Shown in pieces: positions 1 to 11,039 of a stretch of 64,000 nt of DNA (positions are counted from its first letter, which is position 1; each line of letters begins with the position of its first letter). The translations under genes were made by a program, and so were the position numbers. The notes under the pieces are model-generated. The model saw nothing but the letters and a program-made list of their open reading frames with translations. It made no database searches and was not told the origin of the DNA. Source of the DNA: Berberis thunbergii (Eukaryota > Streptophyta > Magnoliopsida > Ranunculales > Berberidaceae); assembly GCA_003290165.1 (NCBI GenBank), contig QNQO01006944.1, positions 62,001-126,000 on the forward strand. Reading direction: 5' to 3'.

Positions 1-157
1 ATCTTGGTTGTCGTTCTTCACAGATTTATCTTTGCTTCAAGATGGTACGATTCAACAACTCTCGCTTTCAAATAATCTCTATATAGCTGTAAAGTTCTTG
101 GATCCTTGTTGATTTGATTTTCGTTAACTTCAAATTAGTGAGTACATATTCTTGATT

Positions 158-165
158 TAGGGTTT
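158..165 (-). promoter_or_regulatory. Telo-box in the RPS21 leader
   Basis: The plus strand reads TAGGGTTT, so the minus strand reads AAACCCTA, the telo-box found near the start of many plant ribosomal protein genes. It lies about 30 bp before the RPS21 ATG, in the leader or a leader intron. The window starts too close to the gene to show its core promoter. Confidence 0.6.
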
Positions 166-196
166 TGCTAAGTCTGTCCTCGAAACACTAATCAAG

Positions 197-3088
197 ATGC
201 AGAACGAAGAGGGATTGAACATGGATCTTTACATTCCAAGAAAATGGTATTTGGTTATTGTAGTTTCGTCATCAATTGCATTTCTTGTTGTTAATAAAAC
301 AATTGGAACTTAAAGACTAATAGTAGTTAGGTTAATTTGATAAGTGTATTTGAAATTGTAGTTCTGCTACCAATAGGCTGATCACTTCAAAGGATCTCGC
401 GTCTATCCAGATCAACATCGGTCACTTGGATGACGATGGAGTTTACACTGGGCAATTCAGTACCTTTGCTTTGTGTGGTTTTGTGCGAGCTCAGGTACTT
501 TTTTTTAATACTGTGAATTAATACTTTGCATTTTCTACTTGATTGTATTGTTCCATGGTGTACTCAGATTGTATTGTTGCATAGTTACCATTATGTAAAC
601 TTGATGACAATGCCGCACTAAAAAGAGTACTTTACTAGTGTGATGCTTTTACCACAAAAAAGAGATAGTATTGTTCCATAAGGATTTGAGTACTATCGTC
701 TTTCTAAATTGACATCTTGCATTTTATGGTCTAGCTACAGCTAGAACTGTTGCTAGTGCCATTTCCAACAAAATAGGTATCAGAGTGGGCAACAGGTAAT
801 GATTTTTTATTTGTTTTTGTCAATGTTTGATCATAAAACTGAATGAATTATCCTTACTCAGTTTTACGTTTTACAATGGACCCAAATAGGGATAAAAGCG
901 AAAATCCCAAGAATGTAATAGGCAAAGACACTTTATCCAAGTCCTCAATAATTGAAATAAACATCAATTACTAATTTTGATAGGTATCCTTTACATGTAG
1001 TTGTGTGCACATTGTTACCATAGTTCAACGTCCCCTAATTGAGGATATTGTTGAATTGAGTTGTCATGAGTTGACGTTGTTTGTGCATGCATGAACTCGA
1101 AATGTGAAGAAGTTGGATAAGATCTTATGCAAGGAAGAAACCAAGCTGGCCACCATGGGCAAAACTCCAACCAACAAGCCCTAGGAGGTTGAATCTTTGT
1201 ATCATATAGGCCTTAGAATCAGTGTTCTAAAAATCGCTAGGCGCTGGGCGGGCGATGAGCAGGTGCCAAGCGCCCAGGGGCCTAGGCGGTCTTAGGTTTT
1301 TTATTATTACTTTAATAATTTACAAAAGTTAAGCATAATACATTATTAATTACATCCAATTTAATGTCAATATACATATGCAAAATTTAAAAACATGAAA
1401 AATTACCAATCGTGAACAAAATTTATTAAACTCAAATGACTGAAGTTGGTCATGATGGGTACTTTATATAAATTTGAATTTGTGTACTCTTTTATTTTTC
1501 TTCAAATTGCATGAATAACCTTAGTTATGTTTGATAAAATCTACATTAGTAAAATTGGTACCGGCAGATCCTTTGAGAATTCCATTAAATAATCATCATT
1601 TGTTACATTTAGACATATATTGAATAAAAAAATAATTAAATAGTTTATTTCTAAAAAATATGAAAGAAAATAAAATAAGAACACAATCAGCCATATTAAA
1701 AAATAAAAAAATAGCCTAGACCCAGCTAGGCAGCCTAGATCCCGCCCAGACCCTCCCAGAATGCCTGCCCAGCCATTAATCTGGGCGATTTTCCACCTTC
1801 TAGCGCCTAAGCGACCGCTTAGACCGATTTTTAGAACACTGCTTAGAACTAAAGCTATTAAAAAAAAAGGTATGTTGTTTCTCATATCAAATATAAAAAT
1901 AAATTTTAGGATGTCGGGTTGGGTGAGATTAGGATATGTGAGTAGTCCCGACAATGAGAAATAACTGCAATAATGATATGTTGTCGGCGAACTGAGCAAG
2001 AAGTTGTGTTAGGCAAACTTTGATTTGGCAACAATAACGACAAAGCAAAGGTGAGAACGTACAATGATCTTATACCCAACATACTTTGCAATAGTTGTGC
2101 CTACCGGTGCCGGACAGATGAAAAACCGAATATGTTTACTTTGTGCTTGTTTGAGAGGCTATGATACAATATTAGGGGTGTTTCTTTTTTTTATGTCTCT
2201 GTTTGTTTGGTTCTGTTTAGTGATAACTGATAAGTCAATAGGGTTGTAATTTTTGTTCTTTTTTGGGATGCATATGTGTGTGCTTCATTCTCCTTTGAAT
2301 TCTCCGTTTTTCCTCATAACTTGCATCAAGTTCACATGTGAACAAAAACTTACTTTTTATTGAAAATTTTGTTTGTTCTTCTTAAATCTTCAATGTATAC
2401 TACTTATCCAATGTATCTTGACTGCCCGAATTTAACCTGTATGTAAGTTTGAATGTGGAGATAAGAAGACATTTGAGAAGTAACTTGGTTTGAGATATAT
2501 ATGAGACATCACTAGAATTTAACCTGTGCTTCACTCTCCTTTGAATTTTCCGCTTTTCCTCGTGACTTGCTAAAAGATGAACTTGCATCAAGTTCACACG
2601 TGAACAAAAACTTACTGTTTATTGAAAATTTTGTTTGTTCTTCTCAAATCTTCAATATATACTAGATATCCAATGTATCTTGATTGCCTGAAATTTAACC
2701 TATGTGTAAGTTTGAATGTGGAGAAAAATATGAAATGTCACTAGAATTTTGTTTTTACCCTGTATTGCATATGGAATACGAAGTTGCCTATCTCATGAAT
2801 ATTTTGTTCATTCTCTGATTCACCTACTCTAAGAAATGAGCTTGATTGGAGCCTTTTAGCTATTCTTTTCTTATTTTTATGTCAGAATGTAATCTTGCTT
2901 GGCAGTTAAGGGTGTTTGATATGTACTGTATTAATTTATGTGCATATCTCCTTTCTGTTTTTCCAAATCATAACTCTGGTGGTACTTTATTTTCAGTAAG
3001 TTTCTTTTGCCTATATTGACAGGGAGACGCTGATACCGCACTTGATCGTCTTTGGCAGAAGAAAAAGGTTGAAGTCCGACAACAGTAG
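197..3088 (+). CDS. RPS21: 40S ribosomal protein S21 (eS21), three exons
   Basis: This encodes a small protein of the cytosolic 40S ribosomal subunit. The exons are 197-246, 362-494 and 3023-3088, all with GT..AG introns and matching phases (50 + 133 + 66 nt). They give 82 residues plus stop, the usual plant eS21 length. The protein begins [17 protein letters not shown], has the conserved [25 protein letters not shown] stretch in pieces across exons 2 and 3, and ends KKKVEVRQQ. The ATG at 197 is the family start, and a second ATG eight codons on is internal. Intron 1 is 115 bp. Intron 2 is unusually long (about 2.5 kb), inflated by a hAT MITE and a tandem duplication. I see no lesion in the reading frame. 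The identification comes from recognising the protein; expression is inferred. Confidence 0.96.
1220..1841. mobile_element. hAT-type MITE (622 bp) in RPS21 intron 2
   Basis: The ends are a perfect 17-bp terminal inverted repeat, CAGTGTTCTAAAAATCG. The flanks carry an 8-bp target duplication with one mismatch (CTTAGAAT at 1212-1219, CTTAGAAC at 1842-1849). An 8-bp duplication with a CAGTG start is the hAT signature. The subterminal parts are GC-rich and contain repeated CTAGGCG/GGGCG-type motifs, while the middle (about 1300-1690) is very AT-rich. No transposase frame is present, so it is non-autonomous. Confidence 0.85.
2280..2750. repeat. Tandem duplication, period about 246 bp, in RPS21 intron 2
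   Basis: A block starting GTGCTTCATTCTCC at 2280 recurs at 2526 as GTGCTTCACTCTCC. The similarity continues through the TTGCATCAAGTTCAC, GAACAAAAACTTACT and TCCAATGTATCTTGA stretches. The second copy has small indels and several substitutions. It is a local duplication within the intron with no coding content. Confidence 0.8.
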
Positions 3089-4421
3089 TGTGTCACCATT
3101 TACTAGGTGGTAGTTTTTGTTCTTCCCAGTCCTCTTGAACAAAGCAAATCTTAGTGTATTCTGCCTTTATTCATCAATTTTTGTGTTGAAACAGTCTAGC
3201 AGATTTTAACAACTCTATAATGCATTACCACCCAAGATCTGGTTAACCGTTTTGTCCACAATTAATGTTTTTTGAATCTTATGAATGACTTGATTCTTTA
3301 AATTTGGTTTTGATTAGCATTATTGTGTGATCTGATTGAGGATTCCTTCTTGATTGTTGATTGTGGAGTGTTCAAAAGTATCATCAAGATATCAATTAAT
3401 TATGTTAGCTTTGAGACGCAGAGCTTACATATTTCTGTATGGATGCAATAACATGTGTGACTGGGCATAAGATATCCACTTTCTTCTATTTACAAAGACT
3501 GAAATTTATTCAGGACAGACCTCTCAGTGAACAGTCGCTTTACTACTTTAGCAATAACAATCCACCAAATAATTTCAAGTCAAAACTATATTTAGTCAAA
3601 AAAATGAAAAATAGTTACACAAAAAAATGATACGATAAATTAGATCACCATGAATAGTATCACTTGTAGACCCATACTCTTCATGGTGGTACAATTATTT
3701 TAGCACTTTGTTTGTGAAAATGTGTAAAATTGCTTTGTGAATTGTTATAGCTCAAAAGTGTTACTGTTTTTGGGGTTGTTACAAAAATGTCACTTTGGTG
3801 TAGTGATGGCTTACCAAGAATGGTATTAGGCACATGAACAGCTTCTTGGGTGTCAATGGCGAAGTGGGGCGCTTTACGGGCACTTGGTGTGTCTGCTACA
3901 GTGGAGGCTTGGAGTGATGGATAATAGGCTCATGGGTTCTTTGTTGATGCCTATCAACTACTGCTGGTTCAGCAATTCTACGCCCATATGGATTTGGGTG
4001 TAAAGCCTTTTTTCTACTACTGCAACGACCCATCTATTCTGCCTAAACCCTTCACTTTCAATAGAGAATAACAAGTACCAAGTTCAGGATTCTTCACAAA
4101 ACAATGGAAATTTATCAACTTCGGATGTTTTAGACAAACCCCAGATGTTGAATCAATGAGAGCACTCTGTTTATGCTAAATCGGATAAAGTTTTCTAGAG
4201 GAAAGTTGTGACTAACTACACTATATATGTTGTGTCACTGTTGTGAAGAATTTTGAAGTGTCACTGTTGTGTGCAATGTTAGTAATCTGTTTTTATTTCA
4301 GAGAACCCACTTACCTCACAGAAGGTAATCTATTTTGTGGCTTATGTTCATTTTGTAATTGATATCTATTAGTATATGTTTCTCTTGCTTTTGATAATTG
4401 ATAGGTTATCTTTGTAGGTAT
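3089..4421. other. RPS21 3' flank and intergenic DNA
   Basis: This holds the RPS21 3' untranslated region and then AT-rich intergenic sequence. I see no supportable coding region. The one structural signal is an isolated CACTA-type terminus at 3791-3805, listed separately. Confidence 0.6.
3791..3805 (-). mobile_element. Solitary CACTA-like transposon terminus
   Basis: The sequence CACTTTGGTGTAGTG reads on the minus strand as CACTACACCAAAGTG, matching the conserved CACTACACCAAA end of plant En/Spm elements. I could not find the partner terminus to the left, so this is probably the right end of a truncated or decayed element. The motif is short, so chance similarity remains possible. Confidence 0.4.
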
Positions 4422-4585
4422 GGCATCCAAATTACAATGAAGTGATTCGATGGATTTGGTTTTGATTAGAACATTGTTGGATGAGAGTAATACCGAAGGA
4501 AAAGGCATCCAAATTACAATGAAGTGATTCGATGGATTTGGTTTTGATTAGAACATTGTTGGATGAGAGTAATACCGAAGGAAAA
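4422..4585. repeat. Perfect 82-bp tandem duplication
   Basis: Copy 1 is 4422-4503 and copy 2 is 4504-4585, with no difference seen. Each begins GGCATCCAAATTACAATG and ends CCGAAGGAAAA. It lies immediately before the Myb/SANT-like pseudogene. Because the copies are identical it is a recent duplication, or an assembly artefact. Confidence 0.92.
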
Positions 4586-5433
4586 AAACAGATAATGGGT
4601 GGAAGTCAAGCACACTAGAGCGTGTGGTGGAAGAAATTAAGAAATCTCACAATAAGTTAATTACCCATGATCATGTCCGGTCGAGGCTGAAGACCTTCAA
4701 GAAGCAATATTTCGTAGTCCGAGAAGTTCACAAGCAAAGTGGGTTTGGATTCGACTATAGTAGCGGACTCATCACTGCAGACAATGAAGTGTGGGAAGAC
4801 TATGTTGCGGTAAGCTTTCTTAAGCATGGTTCAATATGGTTCGGTAGGACCTCATGCAAGTTATTTTTCAATGTTATTGAGAATGCTAGTTTTCTAATCT
4901 TTATTGAAAACTTTTCTCCAATTATCTTTATTTTGTTGATTGTTCTAATCTTTTTGTTAAATTAGATTGCTTTCTCAACTATATTTCTTAACATTGTTTA
5001 GGCACACAAGGAAGCAAAAAACGTTCGAGGAAAAATCTTTCAATACTATGCAACCTTGCAATCATCATAGGAAATAATCAAGCAACTAGCGATCGCTATA
5101 TAGTAAGTCGTGATGATGATAACGTACCCATGGCGGCTGAAACAAGTGAAAGTGTCCATACAGACACTGGAGACAGGGAAGATGTTGCCTCGGGTTCTAC
5201 TACATTGTCTCGCAAATGCAAGCGGACGTGTGACAACGATGATCCCGAGTTTGCTAAGGCCATATCGAGTATATGCAAGGCATTTGAGCAAGCGAATGTT
5301 ATGCCTATACGATTATAAATCTTCCCTTGGCAAGAAGTTGAGAAAGTTGTAAGGGCGGTTCCTGGACTTACCCAACGTCAAATTTTGAAAATCATGAGGA
5401 AGTTCAATGAGAACGTATTCCATATGTTAATCC
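4585..5433 (+). pseudogene. Myb/SANT-like DNA-binding domain protein, decayed
   Basis: The frame from about 4587 reads DNGWKSSTLERVVEEIKK, then the RLKTFKKQYFVVREV, SGFGFDYSSGLITADNEVW and AHKEAKNVRGK segments. This is the order of the plant Myb/SANT-like domain (PF12776 type) of L10-interacting MYB proteins and Harbinger ORF1-type proteins. An intron fits at about 4810-5001 (GCG|GTAAGC ... TTTAG|GCACAC). The block after the intron needs a frame change near 5055 to continue into LAIIIGNNQATSDRY. The C-terminal part is interrupted by a TAA at about 5316, after which EVEKVVRAVPGLTQRQILKI continues in the same frame. A frameshift near 4580 separates the domain from the upstream in-frame ATG. It is a broken copy of a gene or of a transposon-associated protein. 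Confidence 0.7.
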
Positions 5434-5584
5434 CAATTGTTACTCCAAAATCATATTTTGTTAATTAGTTTGTTTATTACCTTGAACACATTTCATATGT
5501 TAAGCTTATGGTCATGGTTATTTGTACTCATGAGCTTCCCTCCCATGGCCTCTTGTTTATGTGTCATCTTCTCCTATGTTTCAG

Positions 5585-5920
5585 GTTTGTTCCAATGAAT
5601 TTTGAAAATATGTTCGACAAGTATGCTCATATTGCACCTGATAAGTTAACATTTTTAGAGGTTTGGCAGATGACTGAAGCGAATCGAAGAGCATTCGTTT
5701 TATTTGGCTGGATGTTTCCAATACCACTGCTTCTCATTTATCTTTTGTGCCATGAATCACAACTCTAACAATTGTTGTGCACTCTATATGATATCACAAG
5801 AATGCAGCTAAGGGTCAATATATACTTCTATATGTTCTTGCAATTGACGACCAGGGGTTTTTATCTAAGGTAGTTGTAAGTAAGTTTTACGATGGTAGCT
5901 TATTTGAGTCTATAACCAAG
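5585..5920 (+). pseudogene. Caleosin (peroxygenase) gene fragment
   Basis: Caleosins are lipid-droplet or ER haem peroxygenases. Two exon-like blocks survive. Block 5585-5710, after a TTTCAG acceptor, reads FVPMNFENMFDKYAHIAPDK and then LTFLEVWQMTEANRRAFVLFGW. Block 5801-5920 reads [20 protein letters not shown] and then [19 protein letters not shown], followed by a GT. These match the central and C-terminal caleosin region in order. The N-terminal EF-hand and lipid-anchor proline-knot exons are absent. The intron between the blocks has no clean GT donor after GGCTG. It sits 150 bp after the Myb/SANT fragment in the same orientation. I infer a non-functional fragment. Confidence 0.75.
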
Positions 5921-6378
5921 GTACGACGTGGGCATTATTAGTAAACTCTTGGATAAAATTGTGTTAACCAATGTAAAGCATAAGACCTAGTTTATGCATT
6001 CATGTTTAAGCTACATGTACATATTGCACCGCTTGTGTAATTCTAAGAAAAGCATGTTTGTCCTTGATTCTATTTAAGACTATTGGTCAAGTTTTATTGA
6101 TATTCTCGCCTTAAATTTTGAGAAATTCTCTAAACTGTCAAAGCTAGGAAAACTCCATTAATGAAATGTTTGCTCATTCTTTATCTGATGCATTCATAGA
6201 AGTGATTGACAATTTAGTTTCATTGATCCTATTTTGTTTATTTCACGAACTTTAAAGCCTTTGTCACCTACAACATCGATGCATTAGTGATAAACAAAGA
6301 AAATAAACCAAAATACATTCAAGTTCAATGAAACATGACACATTACATTGATCGGGTTGTTAAAAACTGACAATTGCT
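5921..6378. other. Intergenic
   Basis: This is AT-rich DNA between the caleosin fragment and the stop codon of the acid phosphatase pseudogene, which lies on the opposite strand. No feature is recognised. Confidence 0.5.
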
Positions 6379-6566
6379 CTATGCAACATGATAAAGAGAA
6401 TTGGGAAGCTTGTATGTTCTTTTGGCACTAGGAAGGTCATTCAGGCTGCTCCATTGATCTCCAACAATTCGCCATATGTGATATCCCTCATCCACTAGAA
6501 GCTTTCATTGTTTCACCTTGTAACTTTGTACATTTCCACAGTCATCCCCAAACCCTTGTTCATCTC

Positions 6567-6765
6567 TGATAACTTGTGAAGGAAGTTTATCAGAGAAGAA
6601 TCTTATCTGTATTTTTCATATCCTGAAATGTACAGGTTACAATGTCTTATATAGACAACTATAGCAATGCTATATACAAGGCAATGCCTAGCTGTCAAAA
6701 CACAACAAACTAATACACTAACAGACTTAGAAACAGATTATCTTCATAGCTAACTACACTTAGCA
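6567..6765 (-). repeat. Copia A 3' LTR
   Basis: This is 199 bp. By eye it differs from the partner at 9173-9371 at four positions (about 98% identity). It starts TGATAACTTGTGAAGG on the plus strand and ends CACTTAGCA. Confidence 0.93.
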
Positions 6766-6802
6766 TCCCCCCTCAAACTAAGCGTAGAAACATCGACTAT
6801 AC

Positions 6803-8060
6803 TTAGTTTGTCTCGAAGCAACAAGAACCTGGAGTTACCAAGGGCCTTTGTAAAGATATCTGCAACTTGATCAACTGCTGAAATGTGAAGAACATGAATG
6901 AGTTTTCAAGCAACTTTCTCACGCACAAAGTAAACATCCAGCTCAATGTGCTTAGTCCTGGAATGAAGAACAGGGTTGGCACTAAGCATGACAGTGCTCT
7001 TGTTGTCACACCAGATAGTAGGTGTGTTACAACTAATCTTCAGCTCAGAAAAAAGAAATTGCAACCATGTAATTTCAGCCGTAACAGAAGCAAGACTTCG
7101 ATACTCAACTTCAGTGCTGCTTCTTAAGACAATGCTCTATTTCTTTGAGGACCAAGAGATAAGATTGTCACCCAAGTAGACACAATAGCCAGAAGTAGAT
7201 TGTTTGTCAGTGGGATCACATGCCCAATCTGCATCGCAATACCCAGTCAATTGAAAGGAAGGAGTGGGAACTATGTGTAGTCCAAAAGTAGATGTAGCCT
7301 TGAGATAACGTAGTATCCATTTCACCACTCTCCAATGCGATTCAAGAGGGTTCTGCAAGAACTGACAGACTCTATTCACAGAATAAGCAATTTCCGATCT
7401 TGTTATTGTAACACATTGTAAAGCACCAACTAAGCTTCTATACAACTGAACATTGTGAATTGGATCACTTCCAGTAGCATACAATTTCTCCCCGCCACTC
7501 ATAGGAGTAGGTAAACCATTTGTAAACTGCATCTTAGCACGACACGAGATCATATATGTACTTAGATTGAGATAAGAACAAACCAGCAATAGTGTGTTGG
7601 ACTTGAATACCAAGGAAGTAGTGAGCAGGTCCCAAATCGTTCAAGGAGAATTGATCATTCAGTTGATGAATCAACTGTGATACATCATGAGAATTGGCAC
7701 CAGTGACAAGTATATCATCTACATACACCAGAAGAAATATAGGAGAAGGAGAATGTCTGATGAAAAGAGATGAATCAGACTTGGTGGAGGCAAAACTTAG
7801 AAACACTTAACAAGTTCTTAGTTAATTTAGGAACCTAAAGAACATTCCTAAGATGCATTACCCTAGATGAATTGAGAGACTGTAAAGCTGACTGACCTAT
7901 ATTCTCAATGTGCAGTGCAGTACCATCTCCAACAAATAATTGTTCATTGCCATGATATAGATTAGAAGATATCAGACTCTGAGTATGTAGAGTGCAGTGG
8001 TCAGTGGCCCCGGAATCAGGGTACCATCTACTATCAGGAGGAGTAGAAGCAACACATGAA
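6803..8060 (-). pseudogene. Copia A pol remnant: protease, partial reverse transcriptase, RNase H
   Basis: The protease active-site segment reads WYPDSGATDHCTLHTQ near 8010-8030, and the protease end with an in-frame stop lies near 7830. Directly after it, at about 7807, the frame becomes the second half of reverse transcriptase. The catalytic YVDD box (LLVYVDDILVTG) is at 7711-7725, followed by LNDLGPAHYFLGIQV. RNase H follows with LTGYCDADWACDPTDKQSTS near 7200 and frameshifts to about 6803. The junction at 7807 marks a deletion that removed integrase and the N-terminal half of reverse transcriptase. Confidence 0.83.
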
Positions 8061-8235
8061 GATTGTGACTCAGCTCTCCAACCAGGATGAATAGGTTAAT
8101 TAGTTGAAGCAGAGTAAATATGACGAGGAGTTGATTGAGATGGTGTTCCTGATGAAGTTGTATGTGAAGTAGAGTTCCATGGATTTGAAAAATTACTGTC
8201 AAATCTGTTATAGCATTTGAATGCAAGATGTCTTA

Positions 8236-9108
8236 CTTTCCCACAGATCTGACATTGAGGCCGGTTTGAACCAGATGGTCTAATTCCTCTACCAGATCCA
8301 AACTTTGCTCCTCTTGTTGAAGATGGATTGAAAGGTGCTCTGGACTAAGGTCTCCAACCTTGTGAGTTTGATACAAATGATCTAGGTGAGGGCTTGTATG
8401 ATGTATGAGCCATGTTTATGGAACTAGATACATCGAGTTCTTAGAAGTGTCTTTCTATTCTTGATTCTAGAGCAAGAAGAAGATATTCGATTTTAGCTAC
8501 ACTGTAATCTTGTGGCCTAGAGCTCACTGATACTACAAAAGTATCATATGAATGTGGCAATCCATCAAAAATGGCATTAACATGATCCTTTTAAGAGAGT
8601 TGATGCCCTACGGATGCAAGTTGATCAATAATGGACTTGAGTTTAAGTAGATATTCATTGACAGAAAGGTTTCCTTTCTTGAAGTTCTGTAGCTGAGTTC
8701 TAAATTGAGAGATCTTGGCCATAGTTTGAGAATTGAAGAAGGTTTCAAGAACATACCAGATGTGTTCAGAGGTTTCGCATCCTACTAACCTTGTAAGCAA
8801 TGACTCAGTCATTGAAGAAAGGAGCCATGAAAACAGGAGTTGATCTTGTTGGTCCTAGTTGAGAAATTCTTGATTGATACTATTGTTTGCGTGATCTTCA
8901 TTGGTGATAATCTTAATGGAGGTGAAACTTTCCCAATGAATTTCTGAAGTTTATGCCCTCTAATTGTTGCCAACACTTGTTGTTTCCACAATAAGTAGTT
9001 GTGTTCATTCAGCTTCACAGACAGGGCATGCGTAAACATTATTGGTCTTGAATCCACCATGGCAGAGTTTGTAACTGGCGTAGTATTGGAAGAACTAAAA
9101 TCTGCCAT
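8236..9108 (-). pseudogene. Copia A gag remnant
   Basis: The ATG at 9108 opens MADFSSSNTTPVTNS and then the gag sequence LNEHNYLLWKQQVLATIRGH. A second block from about 8812 reads TESLLTRLVGCETSEHIW and continues to LQNFKKGNLSVNEYLLKLK, the Copia gag core. Near 8250 a zinc knuckle reads CQICGKVRHLAFKC (C-x2-C-x4-H-x4-C). A frame change near 8810 and a stop near 8590 break the frame. It is a defective capsid gene. Confidence 0.82.
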
Positions 9109-9172
9109 TACTACTGAGAAAAGTTGAAATGAAGAAGACAAAGAAAAGGGAAATGGAACAGCTCTGATACCA

Positions 9173-9371
9173 TGATAACTTGTGAAGGAAGTTTATCATA
9201 GAAGAATCTTATCTGTATTTTTCATATCCTGAAATGTACAGGTTACAATGTCTTATATAGACAACTATAGCAATGCTATATACAAGGCAATGCCTAGCTG
9301 TCAAAACACAACAGACTAGTACACTAACAGACTTAGAAACAGATTATCTTCATAGCTAACTACACTTAACA
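9173..9371 (-). repeat. Copia A 5' LTR
   Basis: This is the partner of 6567-6765. The primer binding site lies directly inside it (plus-strand GCTCTGATACCA just before 9173). Confidence 0.93.
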
Positions 9372-10136
9372 ATCTGAAACAATTACATAAGGATTAAAAT
9401 CATGGCGTATCATCACTTTCCTCAAACTGCTTTTTATGAAATCATCACTACAACCAATAAAATCATACAAAAAGTTACTAATCCAATAGAAAGTTATTTT
9501 ATTTTTTGGAACACAACAACCAATCGCTTCTTTTTCGGTTCCCTTCCACATGGATTTATGGTGATTTAACAATATTCAAATAAAGATAATGGAGATTGTA
9601 GGTATGAAGTAACAAAAAACAAAAAAACTTACCTTAATACAAGACCAGTCCATCCATTGTATCCAACCTTCACAAGGTTATCAGTGGTGGCATCCTTTAA
9701 ATGCCCGCCTCTAGATGAGATCAAGAAGATCTTCAATCCTCTGCTTTTTAATACATTGAAGAATCTGAGTGTTTTCTTCAGAGCTGGTGCATTCCTTTGT
9801 TTCATCCATTTTTCCAATGATGACTAGTGCATTTTCTCTCCCCTACAATCACCAAAATTACAACAACATATATGTTACAAGAAATTCATACTTGCAAACA
9901 GAATGTTTTCAAGAGGAAAGAAACTTACCCAAATTTTTGTTGTTTGTTTGTAGTATGGAACATTGGATAGAAGTGTATCATCAATGTCAAAGATCGATGC
10001 ATCTTTGTCATCTCCCGTCAACTCAAAACTGCTACTAAGAAAAACTGTGCACTCTTCAATTGTTCTCTCTGAATCAACTTTGTATTGAGTTGATGTCATG
10101 TACTTGCCAGTGTAATCAACACACTCTTCAGGTGCC

Positions 10137-10360
10137 TATTGAGAATATATTGCGAATATCCTAATTGATTGGGAATATGTGTATTAGGAAGGTTGCTTAT
10201 AGAGTCAATATTGTATAATAGTTTTAAGGAAATTAGCAGATTATATTGTGAATATTCTCACAATATTCTCTGAATTAGTTTGTATATAAACAGGAAATTG
10301 TGAATGAGAAAGACAACACAATACACACAAATCATTTCCTTTGTGTCTAACATTTCATCA
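10137..10360 (+). repeat. Copia B 5' LTR
   Basis: This is 224 bp, beginning TATTGAGAATATATTGCG and ending CATTTCATCA. Both LTR copies start TA where Copia LTRs normally start TG. Compared with the right copy I count three substitutions and one single-base indel. Confidence 0.92.
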
Positions 10361-10374
10361 TGGTATCAGAGCTC
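10361..10374 (+). promoter_or_regulatory. Copia B primer binding site
   Basis: TGGTATCAGAGCTC lies directly after the 5' LTR. It is complementary to the 3' part of plant initiator-methionine tRNA, the standard Copia primer. Confidence 0.85.
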
Positions 10375-11039
10375 TTTGAATGAAAAGGGTTTCTTTGAAT
10401 GAATGAGAAAGAACAGGTACCTGATCGAAACCTCTTTGAATGAAAAGGGTTTCTTTGAATAAGAAGGATTGAAGAAGAAGAGCTTCTGGCCTGAACGGTG
10501 AACCTTGCTGAACTAAACTGATCGATCCTAATCGATTCTCCCAAATCCAAACCCAAGCTGCAGGAACCATCGTCATCTGATTCAGATCTGATCGAACCTA
10601 TCCTGATCGAAGCTCCAGGAACATGATCGATCCTAATCGAACCTGAACGGTGAACCTTGCTGAACTGAACTGATTGATCCTAATCGATCCTCTGTCTCTG
10701 CTTCACGATCTCCCAAATCCAAGCTCCAGGAACCATCGCCATCGCACCGAGAGGAAGAGACCAGTGAGATCCACAGACTCCTTCCTCTGTCGAAGAAGCA
10801 GCAGAAGAGAAGAAACCAGCGAGAAGAGATCAGCGAGATCTCCCTCTCATTTCTCTGTTTATGTTTCTCTATTTTTTTTCTCTGTTTATGTTTCTCTGTA
10901 ATGAATAAGTAAAAGAAAGAAAAAAAAAAGGAAAAAAAAATGAAAAAAAAATCTATGTTTCTCTGCGTGAGGAGCAGTCAGAGCTGCAACTTTACTTCTT
11001 TCTGCGACATTTTGAAATCTTTTTTTTGAACACCGATCA
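10375..11039 (+). other. Copia B untranslated leader
   Basis: This lies between the primer site and the gag ATG. It holds a short duplicated unit (CCTCTTTGAATGAAAAGGG-type, about 10370-10460) and repeated CTGATCGATCCTAATCGA blocks around 10515-10690. A purine-rich run lies at about 10910-10950. No protein is evident. Confidence 0.6.

Larger units (their letters stand above)
6567..9371 (-). mobile_element. Copia A: internally deleted Ty1/Copia element (2.8 kb)
   Basis: It is bounded by 199-bp LTRs (TG..CA) at 6567-6765 and 9173-9371. The flanking duplication is ATCTC at 6562-6566 and ATCTG at 9372-9376, one mismatch. Next to the right LTR the minus strand reads TGGTATCAGAGC, the usual initiator-Met tRNA primer site. 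Next to the left LTR is a purine tract, TTTGAGGGGGGA. The inner order on the minus strand is gag, CCHC, protease, then directly the second half of reverse transcriptase and RNase H. Integrase and the first part of reverse transcriptase are missing. It sits at the acceptor of acid phosphatase exon 3. Confidence 0.92.
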
